DNA of 64,000 bases from Papilionanthe hookeriana x Papilionanthe teres (taxonomy: Eukaryota > Streptophyta > Magnoliopsida > Asparagales > Orchidaceae). The notes beneath the pieces are model-generated. The model did not search any database. It had not been told where the DNA came from and saw only the letters and a list, made by a program, of their open reading frames with translations. Every line of letters starts with the position of its first letter. Position 1 is the stretch's first letter. A program made the position numbers and the translations under genes. Below, piece after piece: positions 1 through 11,349 of the stretch. Where the stretch lies: positions 76,688,121 through 76,752,120 of the forward strand of contig CM040421.1 of the NCBI GenBank assembly GCA_022702705.1, given 5' to 3'.

Positions 1-932
1 ATGCTCGTAATCATATGATGTAAACGAGTTGGCACTTGAACATCATCCCCAAAACCTTCCCCAAAATTTCTTATATTTTTCATGTGAAGATAGCTATCGA
101 AATTAATTCTGTAAGAAAAAAAAAAGAGAGAAAGAAATCTTATTCTCATAGGATATACATTATTCTATAAAATAAGCTAAGTAAAATCAATCAAGAAAAT
201 ACTTCGAATACTCTAAATGGTATATAGCAAACATCAATTTCTTGTTTGGTATATTTCTAAATTTATGCACCGCATGTCTGAAGGGATTGCGCCTACATAA
301 AATAAGTTGATATGATGCGAATTTCAAAAAATAAATAAAATAAATAAAATAAAATAAAACGTTTACGTGTCCCCTATCACTAATAAAACGATAAGTCGAA
401 AGCGTCAGCTCCACCTACAAGCTTCCATTGTCTTCGATAATATGGCCGTGGTGGTTGGGAATAGGGGCAGTCGTTGGGCTGCTCGTGTCCAGCTTTGGCG
501 AACCAACTTTTATTTTTAGAGGAGATGAATTTATTATATAAATAAATTACTATTATAAAAAATAAAAAATATATATATCAGATAATTTAAAATGACAGTT
601 TATATTTCATCGTGATTAATGAACTGAATAATAATTTATTACGCTTAACTTGTTCTCTTAAATATAAAAATCACATAAATAGAAATATTATATATGAAGT
701 GAAGCCAAAAAGTTGGTCTGACTGGAATGTCGAGAGAGGAGGAACCTTCAGGTGGGATGGGGATTGAATAGATGCTTATGACTAAGAGGGTTTCGATGAA
801 GAATTCCAAGACCTTGATAGTGAAGTAGAGAATTTTTTTAATACAAATATAGATTGTGAGTTTGCAAAACAATTTTTTTTTAAAATCAAAATAATAATAC
901 CATGGCATTAGGATGGTGATATTTTTTACTTA
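1..932. other. AT-rich intergenic DNA
   Basis: No gene is recognisable here. The reading frames that exist are short, AT-driven and show no domain. A short GC-richer patch near 440-500 has no clear identity. Confidence 0.6.
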
Positions 933-1177
933 GGATGATTTACATACATGCCATTCAAATTCCTATGTATTTACATATCTAACACCTTATAAACTTCAAC
1001 TTTTTACATACATACCTCCTTTCTTGTGCATGAAAATTTGTATTTCCCTTTTAAAATTTAAAATTGTTGTATTTTTTATGTGATGTGAATGATCTCAGTG
1101 GTATAAACATAAAAATGAAAGTTTAGGTGTCAAAAATGTAAATACACAAAAATTGGGTTGTATGTATGAAAATGCCC
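933..1177. mobile_element. Foldback MITE, copy 1
   Basis: The left arm (from 933) and the reverse complement of the right arm (ending at 1177) match imperfectly over about 75 bp. Both arms carry the series CATACAT, TGTATTTACAT, ACACCT and AACTT in the same order. No coding capacity is present. A related element with the same arms lies at 51935-52154, which supports a mobile family. The superfamily is not clear because no convincing target-site duplication is visible. Confidence 0.6.
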
Positions 1178-1808
1178 ATAAAATAGGAGAAAAGGGCAGC
1201 GGTCGTCCTGCAAAAGCACAGGACATGGAAAAAAAATTTAGTCTTACATCTCGCAAAGATTAAGCATTTTATTGTTTAGTACAATAGAGGAACAAAACAA
1301 TCAAATTATTTAGTAATTTATAGGCATATAGCTCAAAGGGAAGTTTTGGCATTAGAGAAATAAAAAAGATTTTAAAAGTAATTAAATTTTGAACTTATTT
1401 AGATTTATTAATTTTTATTTTGTTGAGATTTATTAAGATTTCTTAGCATGATTTGATGCTTTAAGGAAGCTAAATGGGCTCGCACCTGTTAATTTTCAGG
1501 CAAAGGGCAATTGGACAAAATTATATAATCACGGGTGCAAATCAGAAAATTGACTCCCCTTTATTAATAATTACGTAAAAATTATCCCATCCATGTGTAA
1601 ATACACACAAATTGGGTGGTATGTATGAAAATGCCCCTAGATAAGAGAGAAAGCCAGCGGTCCCTTGAAAGCACAAGTTGTGATAAAAAATTTTAGTTTC
1701 ACATTTGGCAATGATTTAAGTTTTTTAACGTTTAAGTACAATAGAGGAATAAAGAAATCAAATTATTTTGCAATTTATAAGCATAAAACTCATAGTTTGG
1801 TCTTTGGA
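1138..1808 (+). repeat. Diverged direct repeat of about 220 bp
   Basis: The segment at about 1138-1365 recurs at about 1596-1808 in the same orientation. Both start with TGTAAATACACA and continue through a GTATGTATGAAAATGCCC block, a CAGCGGTC block and an AGTACAATAGAGGAA block. The first copy includes the right arm of the MITE at 933-1177, so the duplication carries MITE sequence plus flank. The two copies differ at many positions. Confidence 0.65.
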
Positions 1809-3049
1809 GAAATAATTCAGGGGTATCATTCCTTCAGGGGCAAGCCTTCCTAGTTGATTACATCTTTAGAGTTATGAGCCCTAAAAAAAACATCTTGAGT
1901 AATACATTAAGTCAAATCGTCAGAAATCGGAAATTCATGATTAGAGAGTCCAAATTGGAAGAATTCAGTCCAAAGAATATGAATTACAATCCGATCACAA
2001 CAGGTCATAGAAAGGGCCCAAGTCATAGGATTTGATCTTTTTTTTTTATTTTTGGACGGTGTCAATCAAGGGAACCAATGATATGTTTGGACTGAATGAA
2101 AATTGACGAATTTAACTGATAGGATTGATGGGAAACCCTAAGCTAAGGATAGAGTCAGGTAGAAAAGGATTTCTATATGAACAATGAGACCTTATAGTCT
2201 ATAAGAAGTTTTATTGGTGAACCAATCTAAATTTTATAGAATAACGTCCCCGATCAAGATGCCCATGATATTTTGTTGTCATGAAACATTGGTATCCATC
2301 GACAATGAACAACCTCTTAACCAGAAATTCCCCTTAAATGTCGGAGCTTGGAGGATTCATAGTTTCGAAGCAGTTTGAAACACCTTCGTCAGTAACCATG
2401 GGTTAATTCATTTTAATATATTCATCTAGTCTCAGGGCGTAGGTTTGTTGTTTTGTATATCCAAATTCGTAGCACTAATTAGGTACCTAAACAAACCTAA
2501 GCTTTTATACTCAGACCCTGAGGTAAGAGTGTGGCCCTTGGTTCGGTGTCTAAGTTAGTTAGCCTAAATTTTGTGTGAGATCTACCTAGGTCCAGTTCTT
2601 GTTCTTTATCTTGGAGTGAATGTTTTTTTTGGTTCATAGATTTTGTTAGTGATGTTGAGAAATTAGTTTTCTAAGTTTTGTGTTTGTTTTCATTTATTTA
2701 TTTTTTTATGTTTATTGTTTGTGGAGAAAACTGAGAGGTTCTCGTCCTTATTTTTAAAATTTAATTTTACTTTTTAAATTTTTGTTTTTAAACATGAAAT
2801 AATATATGGGATTGTATGAAATCATAATTAAAAAACATAAGATAACATGTAGAACATGAAACATAAAACAACATATGAAATAACATTTATTTTTAGCCTT
2901 GGATTAGAGTTGGGTTAAGGCTATAAGCTAAACTTTCCGGCATAAGGGAGCTCAAACTTGAGCTAAGGTATGATATAGGTGAGCTAATTTGGGTCTTGGT
3001 CGGACCTAGGATTCCTCGGATTAAGCTGGGGTTGATTTCGATTGACTTG
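1809..3049. other. Intergenic DNA, probable decayed retroelement
   Basis: I see no coding region. The composition and style resemble worn LTR-retrotransposon leader or LTR sequence, but no LTR ends, primer binding site or protein domain can be supported. Confidence 0.35.
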
Positions 3050-3695
3050 GTTTGTTTTATGTTTCATTTGGGTTTGGCCCAGGTAAAACTGGGTTAACCC
3101 CGTTTGGCTTAGGTTTTATTTGATTTTGACGCAACTTATGTTGGGTTGACCTAGATTAGCTTAGGTTTAGTTTGGGTTACTTTGGTTTAACCCGGGCTTG
3201 GTTGAACCAGGTTAGCTTAAGTTTGGTTTGGGTCAGGTCTAGCCTGGTCAGTCCTAGGTGAGATCAGGTTTGGATCAGATTTAGGTTGGGTTAGACCTGG
3301 TTTAGGTTAAGTCTGGATCAGACTTGGGTTAGGTTAGACTTGGGGCAAGTCTGCGTTGGATCAGATTTAGGTTAGGTCAGGTTTGGGTCAGGTCTAGGTT
3401 GGGTTAGACCTGGGTTTGGTTAGGTTTCGGGTTTGGTCTGGTTTGGGTCAGACCTGGTTAGGCTACGTTTGGATTTTTGGCTAGGTTTAGTTAGGCTTAG
3501 GCTAGACCTAGGTTGGTTTAGGTAGAGGATTTTGGGCTAGGTTTAGCTAGGTTTTTGCTAGACCTAGGCTATGTTAGGTCTAGGATTTTGGGTTAGGTTT
3601 AGCAAGATTTAGGCTAGACCTAGGTTGGGTTAGGTCTAGGATTTTGGGTTAGGTTTAGCTAGGTTTAGGCAAAAGGAGCTTGGGTTTGGTTGGGT
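3050..3695 (+). repeat. Degenerate GGTTTAGG-rich tandem array with 56-bp units
   Basis: The region is built from variants of GGGTTAGGTTTAG and AGACCTAGG. At its right end the periodicity is exact: the phrase GATTTTGGG(C/T)TAGGTTTAG starts at 3528, 3584 and 3640, giving a 56-bp unit. Each unit contains a CTAGACCTAGG block. Towards 3050 the array decays into irregular shorter repeats. The resemblance to plant telomere repeats (TTTAGGG) is loose and I do not call it telomeric. Confidence 0.75.
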
Positions 3696-4151
3696 TCATG
3701 TTGACATAAGTCGAACCCAAACCCAAGCCTAATCCAAGGCCTTTGAGTTGATTGACCTTGGTTTAAAACTTTTAAATAAGAAAATACTTACTTTAAGAGA
3801 GGAAGGAAGGAGATTTTACAGGGAGGAAAGGAGGCTGTCCAGAGTAGGAAAAGGAGGAAGAAACTCGCTAGAATCCTTTTTATGTTCTCCCACTGAACTT
3901 CTTCTTCCTCTATGAACAATTCCCGGACAGTGTGAACAGTGTCAAATCCAGTGTCGCCGACCCGCTTTTATATGTGGTGAAGGTGGTGGTAGAGCCACTT
4001 GGGTCCATCTGTTAAGGTGGTGAGTTAGTGATGATCAGTTCAGTAGATATAGAGCCATGAATCGTCGTCGATGAAAGGGTACATTGATTTCGGGTCTGAT
4101 CCTTGGACGAAGGCCACAGATTGGAGACATGTGAAGTTGGTTTGGCTGGGC
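3696..4151. other. Spacer between two tandem arrays
   Basis: Non-repetitive, slightly GC-richer sequence between the 56-bp and 47-bp arrays. No gene is supported. It may belong to the same decayed retroelement as the arrays. Confidence 0.35.
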
Positions 4152-4287
4152 GTGGTCTCACCCAAGTCTGGCGTGACCACATAGAGATACTTTAGGGTGT
4201 GGTCACGTCTAGGCCAGGCGTGACCACGCCGAGATATTTTAGGGTGTGGTCTCAACCAGGCCTGGTGTGGTCACACCGGGCCAAAAA
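4152..4287 (+). repeat. 47-bp tandem repeat with GTGGTC/GACCAC inverted motifs
   Basis: Units start with GTGGTC at 4152, 4199 and 4246, a period of 47 bp, with about 2.7 copies. Each unit carries GTGGTC near its start and its inverse complement GACCAC or a variant about 25 bp later, so each could form a small hairpin. A TTTAGGGT block closes the first two units. The frames open across this stretch are by-products of the repeat. Confidence 0.75.
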
Positions 4288-6246
4288 AACAGCAGGTTCC
4301 TTTTTGTCCAACCTTGTTGCTTCAGATTAAGGGGTGACGTCCGTGAAAGGCCTATGTGAATAAATGTGGTCAATACCATGTAAGTAAAATAATATGTTAT
4401 ATGTTATATGATTTGTTATACTATAACACACTTGTTTCACGTAATTGCACATGTCGATCAAGCAGTACAAGAATTATGAGTCTAAGTATTACTCATACAA
4501 AGCTCTAGATCAATTCTTAAATTAATTCAAATACTAATATATTAACTAACAAGCTGTATTAAACACAGGCAAGTTTGGATCTTAATCTAGCAATCTAATA
4601 ATGTAAAATAGATAAAATATTTTCATTTTTCGTTCTTTTTGGTTTTGATAGAAAAAACTTTGAAGTAGTGACATGCTTAGGTTTAATACTCACCCAAATG
4701 TTTCATATTATTATTGACAATTGAGAACTAAATACCCATTATTCTCTTCAAAGATATTAAGAAGTATTCGAGTTTTTTGTTGTAGCTAAGTGCCTGAATA
4801 TACAAAAACTCTATAAATTCAATATTTCTCTCCCGTACTAGCAATATACTTATTCTACCAAAAAAATGTGTGTTAACATAATTGTTCCACAAGTCTTTTT
4901 TCAAAACATTCAAATCATAATAAATTTTAACAATCAACTTGACACATTAAGAGTAAAACAAGTTTGAAATGCTAACACATCAATATATAAATTAACTTCT
5001 CAAACACAACTTGCATAGTTGAAAATTACAATACAAACACTAATCCAAAGAATTTATTGACTTAGTTACACATAACGATTACAAAGAATAAGTGAAAAAC
5101 CTTACATAATTATAGAAAAGTAAGAATGAAACACCCAAAATACTCTTCTTCTAAATTCTTCTCGCTCCTATGCAGAGATCCTTCCAAATGCTCTCATACA
5201 ATCTTTTTATTACACACTTTGATTTGTCACTGACTCAGATGCTCTTAAATTTTTGGATGAAACATATTCAATTGAGTGTCTAGATGCTGCAACCATGACG
5301 ATTTTGGTGCCAGGGTATTGTTAGAACGGTGCGGGGCACTACAAATTATATTCCTATACCCTTAAATTTTTACTATCCTGTTGCATTCATGTTATATAAC
5401 ACCAAATAATACCATTAAAATATATAATGTAGAGCAAAAATATACCAGCAACAACAAAAAAACACTTAATTAGCCATAGTTTAAACAGTTAATAATATAT
5501 CTTTTGGATTTCATTTTGTTTTTTTGGTAGCTTGAATATAGGTATTCAATGAACAATGCACTTAGTAATATCATACAACAATGCAATTAATTTCAATTGT
5601 ATTATATAATACAACATACAACCATTAGTTATATCATTTATTTTTTACGAATTTAAAATCAATCTTGCCACCAATTTTACAGTCTTGAATAAATCTTCCA
5701 GTACTTAATTATCATATAAAGTAGTTTTTTTTTTATCAAGCTACAAACTGATTGAAACATTCTCATGACATACTAAATTGTTTTTTAATGTCGAGCATCC
5801 TCACCATAACAAATAGCTCAAGAGATTGGTGAAACTCTTCCATATTAGTTGTTTAGCATCACTCAATAATCCATAGGAGTTGTTCAGAGCTTCTTTCTTA
5901 GGAGGCTCTTTTCTAGCTTTTGCAAATTGAGACCATACAATATTATCAAATATCATTTTCTCATATCTCTCAATTCGATGTTAATGTTTGTTGAAAAACC
6001 ACTATGTGAATTTGTAGATGACTTGTACTCTCTATTCAAAGACCAAAAATCGATTAATTGTGATGAAATTCTCTCTTATATAAAAACACTTTAATTTCAT
6101 CTAGTGTTAAGCTCGCTTAACTTTCACCTTAATTTTATATGTTCACATTTTTTTTATATATAATAAAGTGGTAATTGTTCAACTCCATCCACAAATATGT
6201 TAGTGAATCAATTTTATGCGTATAACAATATATTATACCATTATAA
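4288..6246. other. AT-rich intergenic DNA
   Basis: About 2 kb of AT-rich sequence with scattered poly-A and poly-T runs. I recognise no gene, transposon domain or tandem repeat. Confidence 0.5.
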
Positions 6247-7063
6247 TTAATGTGTGCTAGAAAATTCACGACAATAGAGTAATATATTATTGTCTTAGCA
6301 TGGTATAAATGTTCAACAAATACTCAGAAGAGAGAAAACAACTAGTAATGACACCATAAGTTTTTACATAGAAAAACCACAAAAAAAAAAAAATAATAAA
6401 TCACGGGACTAACCCAGCTGAAGAATTCCACTATTATAAAATGATGCTTACGATTGCAATCACTTATCTCACAGGTGAGAAAGAGTTATAATGACTCTCA
6501 AGTTACAACGATGATGTGTGAATGAACTTGTTGTCAGGAATGGACGACGACCGATAGTGATCAACAACAACCAACAAGTGGTGGTCTACGGTGATACGTG
6601 ATGGTCGATGGCATTTGGCGGTGGTCGACGTTGGTCGGCGGTGGTCGATGATGGTAGAAGATGGTAGGAGTAATTCTGGACTTCATTTCCTTCTCAAAGC
6701 TTCAAGCTCTCCTTCAGCCTCACGAGAGAGGTGAGGATTTATTTATAAAGGTATGGGTGCAATTAATGCAAGAATATGAACTATCTTGATCCGACAATCC
6801 TCAATGGCTGGTGTTTGATGGACATTTGAGTGCCTTAACTATGTCGGAATTGAGCGATCTTGGGCTTGTTAGATTCATCTCACCGAGATGCTTGATTTCA
6901 CTTTAAACCTATCGAATTTGACATCTGTTTGACTTTCCAAATGTATCCAGAAAACTTTCAAAAATAACTTAATGTCTTGATCAAGGCTTGATTTGACTTG
7001 AATTGGACCAGTTTTGGTATCATTGGGTCCGTCCCGCGGAGTTATTTTGGAGTTATTTTAGCA
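6247..7063 (-). mobile_element. Decayed LTR, left copy (3' LTR of a - strand element)
   Basis: This segment matches 8478-9500 in order and orientation. Both begin with TGCTAGAAAATTCA, pass through a TCCACTAT block and a GAAAGAGTTA block, and continue through GGACATTTGA, TGTCGGAATTGAG and CTCACCGAGA. Both finish with a TCCGTC(C/T)CG block. Two such copies about 1.4 kb apart fit the LTRs of a small retrotransposon. The ends are approximate. This copy is shorter because it lacks part of the GC-rich middle present in the other. Confidence 0.55.
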
Positions 7064-8477
7064 GCATATGGTAGTACCATGGTATTATTAAATACAAAAA
7101 ATTAACAACCAAAATTACGCATATATGTTTTGTTGGCTCTTAGCCACTTCGTTGTCCACCATCTATGACTATTTGATCTCTTCCTTCTTACGATATTTCT
7201 TCACCATCTTTTTCGGCTCTTCCAAATCTGTATTTTTCAACTCTTCCAAATCTGTCTTCTTTGACTCTTCCAACAACATCTTCTTAGGATCATCCAACTC
7301 CATATTCTTAGTCTCTTCCATTGTCATCATGCATAAAAAAAAAAAAAAAAAAAAAACTACATGACTTCGCACCCTAAACGCTAACCCCTCACAAACGCTT
7401 GTATCACACTATACCTTAAGTTAGCCGAGCATTACATAAAGCGAAAATCCACGCAGGCACAATGCGAACCCTAGCTCATCAACGTGCAGCAAAGGAAATT
7501 CCTAGCAGAAAATGAAGATTGAAGCGGACCTTGTGACAACGGTGTCGCAGAATGAGAAATCTTTTCCAGTCCAAATGACGTGCTTTACTTTTTCGGAGCA
7601 TCGGGGTTGCTACTGGCTGGGTTAGACGTAAAAAAAATTATTTTCTTAATATTTCATGAGGTGGGCACGGTGAAGCACACGTGCCGACGGATTATCAGAG
7701 TTCGCACACAGAGCTGCGTCCGCACTTCGTACGAAAAGTTTTTCCTCTCTTTGCCCTTCTATCATAGGTGATTCCTTTTTTACTTTCATCATTGAAGTGC
7801 TTCTAGTAAGTGCTTTTCAATTCCATCAAAGTATCCATCAATTTTCATTTCTCTTTGCGAGAAGGCGTGTGGTCCCAAACTTAATATAATAAATCTACAC
7901 ACAATCATGACAACTCTACTCCAATTAAAACATCAACAAATTTGTAAATACCCTTTTAATAAGGGTGCAGATTAATAATTTCAAATCTTATCTCATTTTT
8001 TTATTATCTAGCCTTGGGACTTATATTAAAAACTTTATTTTGTCTTAATTTTTTAATAAAAATTGATAAACATATACTGACAAAAAATATAAAAAATGTT
8101 TCAAAATGAAATATTTGTATAATTATTTTATTATCAATGTTATAGTTTTTTTCATTTTGATATATTAGAAACACACGAGCTTATTTAAATTCATATGTTA
8201 CTTATATATGTATTTATAATACATTTTAATAATCATATATTTTAAAATTTATAGGAAACATAAATTATTTTTTAATAATATTGTGAAGCATTAAATATAT
8301 AAGGAGTTAACAAACTCAATATAAATTATAAGTAAAATGTATAATTAAATTGAATAAAATATGATTAAAAATTAGTTTAAAATTAAATTATTTTTTATAT
8401 TATTGACTAAAATAATTAATAAATGATTCAAACAAAATTAAAAAATTCTATTTGTAGTGACTCGATTAAAGCTCTAA
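7064..8477 (-). mobile_element. Internal region of the decayed LTR element
   Basis: The stretch between the two LTR-like copies carries no recognisable gag, protease or reverse transcriptase. On the - strand, 7169-7372 encodes a short lysine/glutamate-rich frame. It has a repeated motif of the type DLEE-KKM/KNT, derived from a roughly 30-bp tandem repeat, next to a poly-A run at 7336-7356. At the right end the - strand reads TATTAGAGC, a poor match to the TATCAGAGC core of an initiator-Met primer binding site. This suggests a non-autonomous element on the - strand. Confidence 0.4.
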
Positions 8478-9500
8478 TACATGCTAGAAAATTCATGATG
8501 ACATAGTAAATGATTAGTGTCTTAGTATAGTACGAAAAACTAGCACACACTCATATAGAAACAAGAAACTAGAAGTTTTTAGACGGAAAACCTAAAAGGT
8601 AAGAACCATGGGGTATTACCTAATTGAAATGTTCCACTATGAGCTGATGACTACAGGTACAACCCTGTGCCTCATAGGCGGGAAAGAGTTACATAATTTG
8701 TCAGACTACAACGTTTTCACACGAATGAACCCGTGGTAGGGATCGGGCGTTTGTGACAACCTGAGACGGCGGCGGTGGCCCTAAGGCGTCAGTAGTCAGA
8801 AGGAGGCAGTGAAGGCCCAAGATGGCAGCAACGGAAGGGTGAAAACGACCTGAAGGCGGCGACATCTTGAAGGCAACGACGACAACATGAGACGACATTG
8901 GCCGGGAAGCGCCGAGGTGGGTGGGTGGCGGCTGTGGTAGTTAGAAGGCATTGGCTGTGGCCTAAGATAACAATTGCGACAGAAGACAGTGGCAACGGGC
9001 GGAGGGCGTCGACAGTGGCGGTCGGAAGGTGGCGCTGACTAGTGACAGCGATGCAGGAGGTTAGGCCGCATCTCTCTCTTTATACAAAGTCTGCTCTCTC
9101 TAGCTTTGAGTCTCTCTTTATCTCCGAGTCTCTCTCTCCTCTCATGGGTAGCTTGTGACTCTATTTATAGTCTAAATTGTAAATAAGGCAAGAATCCAAA
9201 ACACTCTTAGATCGGACGATCGGGAGAAATTCCCTCGATCGGATGACATTTGATGGACATTTGACTGTCTTACTGCTGTCGGAATTGAGTGATCTTGAAT
9301 TCGTTGGATCGTCTCACCGAGACGCTCAATTTGACTATGAGCACACTATATCTGACACACGTTGACATTTCAATTATGGCTAAAATTTTTTTAAAATGTT
9401 TTATTGGCATATTCTGAGCTTGATTCTAACTTAGATTGAGCCAATTTTTATACCGTTAGTTCCGTCTCGTCGATTAAGTTCTCTTAGATCAGAGCTCTTG
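8478..9500 (-). mobile_element. Decayed LTR, right copy (5' LTR of a - strand element)
   Basis: Partner of the copy at 6247-7063. It contains an extra GC-rich, GGCGG-rich patch at about 8740-9060, reminiscent of the GTGGTCG-rich patch at 6540-6670 in the other copy but longer and diverged. A TCTCTC-rich patch follows at 9070-9140. The short frames in the GC-rich patch are composition artefacts. Confidence 0.55.
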
Positions 9501-10899
9501 ATTACTTAAAAGAAAGTTTGAACTTCCTTTGCTCAAAAAAATTTGCTCTAGATCCATGCTATACCTCTAGATTCGTGCTTAATGTTAGAAATTTGCTGAA
9601 AACGTATCAAGCTCGGTGTTGAATTAAAACTTTATATAAACTATAACTAAAAATATAATTAACAGAAATAAAAGAAGATTAAAAAGTAATATAAATTAAT
9701 TTAGCTTTTATGTTTTGACCATAAAAAATAATTAAATTTATTCAACTTTCTAAAAAAAAAAGCATTTTTATTTAATAAAAATATATTTTTTGAGAGACAA
9801 AACTAGAGTATAAAAAAATAAAAATAAAAAAATGCAAAAGAATAACTCATAGTTGACACTCAGTTCCACAAAAAAAAGATAATAAATTCTTACTGTTGTT
9901 CAAAAGGAAAAAAGCTTAACTCATATAGTTGAGAATTCGAAGGAGCACTTGGGCTTGCAGTATAAAAATGAGTGCTTTGTTGTATGTTTGAAATAAGTCT
10001 GGCTTAATAGAAGAATAACATATGATCTAATAATATATAATTTTGATTTATTATTTCAATATTCATAAACTACATCTTCGCAAATGAGGCTTGGCCTTTT
10101 AGCTTTCTTACCAAAGCTGCACAAACAATCTGTATAATCCTGTAAGATTTAACTTATTGTTGAGTCTCATATACGTAACAGACAAAATACTTAACTGTTA
10201 ATAATTTTATTTATTATTATTGCAAGAAAATATAAAAACCACGCATATTTTATATTTTACAATTAAAATTCGTTAATATTTATTTATATGGAAGGTAATA
10301 TATCATGTTCTAGAAGATATTGACATTAATAAAAATGAAAATTTTAAAGAATTACCATCATTATCTTGGAAGGTTTAAAAGCAAGACATACGCGTCCACT
10401 AATCATTCAATCCATACTATCATTCTATCTCCACTTCTTTAATCAACTTGAGGTCAAGGTCTTGTGCCTTGAGGCTAATTATTGTTTAAGGGATTGTTCG
10501 GGGTAATTGTAGTTCTTTGAAGAAAGAACTTCGAAGTTGTTAAAAAAGAAATTATTGTCAAAAAACTACGATAAATATTGTAATTTTTTTTGAAAAAGTT
10601 TGATCGTAGCTTTCTAACAGCCACCGATGTAGCAATGTATGGTGAGAAAATACAGTTTTTAACCATAGAATGCGGATACAACACAGCTATGTCAAACATG
10701 AAAAAAATGTTGTGCGACACCATATTGGCATTGCCCAAACGCATTGTAAGTTTTAATGATAACTGCAATTTTATAGACTTGCTATGTATCCTTATAAAAT
10801 TATGGAGAACTTTATAACTAATTCATAATTATTAACTACTTTCAAAATCAAATGATTTGACTTACATAAATTTTAAAATTAATTGAAGACTAAAATTTT
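9501..10899. other. AT-rich intergenic DNA
   Basis: No gene is supported. Overlapping open frames on both strands around 10475-10820 show no domain and look like non-coding sequence. The segment from about 10490 to 10770 might be a non-autonomous DNA transposon, but clear terminal repeats are not visible. Confidence 0.45.
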
Positions 10900-11219
10900 T
10901 TAATTAGATAAAATATATTTTTGGCCAAATTAAAGCATGCGGCCTAATTGAAACGGGCGGGCAGCCGCTGAGTTCCCATCTGCGCTCATTCTAGGATTGG
11001 ACCAGTCAAAGTGGCAGCTTGACAAAGGAGCGACGACGTCCATATTTGGTCGTTTTTTTTCCCTTCTAATTCAGTTTTCTTCCTTTTAATTCACGTGGAT
11101 AACACCTTCCCAGCGCGGAGAAGATCGAGAAGATGTGTGAGGGTGGTGGGATCCAAGTCTCTGAATCTGATTCTAATCCGTAGAGTGGTTTTCATTTCCA
11201 GCCTAGATCGGCCGGGGAG
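10900..11219 (+). promoter_or_regulatory. Proximal promoter and 5' leader of the kinase gene
   Basis: This is GC-richer than the DNA to its left and ends at the kinase start codon. Candidate plant elements visible by eye are a G-box, CACGTG, at 11092-11097 (extended CACGTGGA), an inverted W-box (AGTCAA, reading TTGACT on the - strand) near 11006, a TTGACA near 11019, and a GACGTC core near 11035. A clear TATA box was not found. W-boxes and G-boxes would fit a defence- or ABA-related kinase, but this is inference from short motifs. Confidence 0.4.
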
Positions 11220-11349
11220 ATGCCCTGCTTCTTCCCGTGCTTCGACTGGAACGATGAGGCGGTGGAATTCGTCGGCGGCGGCCGTCAGGAGGATGAGAAA
11301 AGGGAGGAGAAGCCAATGATGCCCCCGAGCGTTGATAGATTACCTGCGG
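11220..11349 (+). CDS. Kinase exon 1 (N-terminal anchor)
   Basis: Encodes residues 1-43 plus the first base of codon 44. I chose the ATG at 11220 because it gives the MxCFxxCF N-terminus expected of this family, and its frame joins exon 2 in phase. The donor is GTGAGC at 11350. The middle of the exon is acidic and lysine-rich (EDEKREEK). Confidence 0.85.

Noticed and set aside
3050..3695. Interstitial telomere repeat
   Set aside because: TTTAGGG itself is not tandemly repeated; the array is made of a 56-bp unit and irregular GGTTTAGG variants.
4040..4255. 71-codon open frame on the - strand
   Set aside because: A by-product of the 47-bp tandem repeat.
8701..8995. Two overlapping Ala/Pro/Ser-rich frames on the - strand
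   Set aside because: They come from a GGC/GCC-rich patch of a decayed LTR and have no homologue that I recognise.
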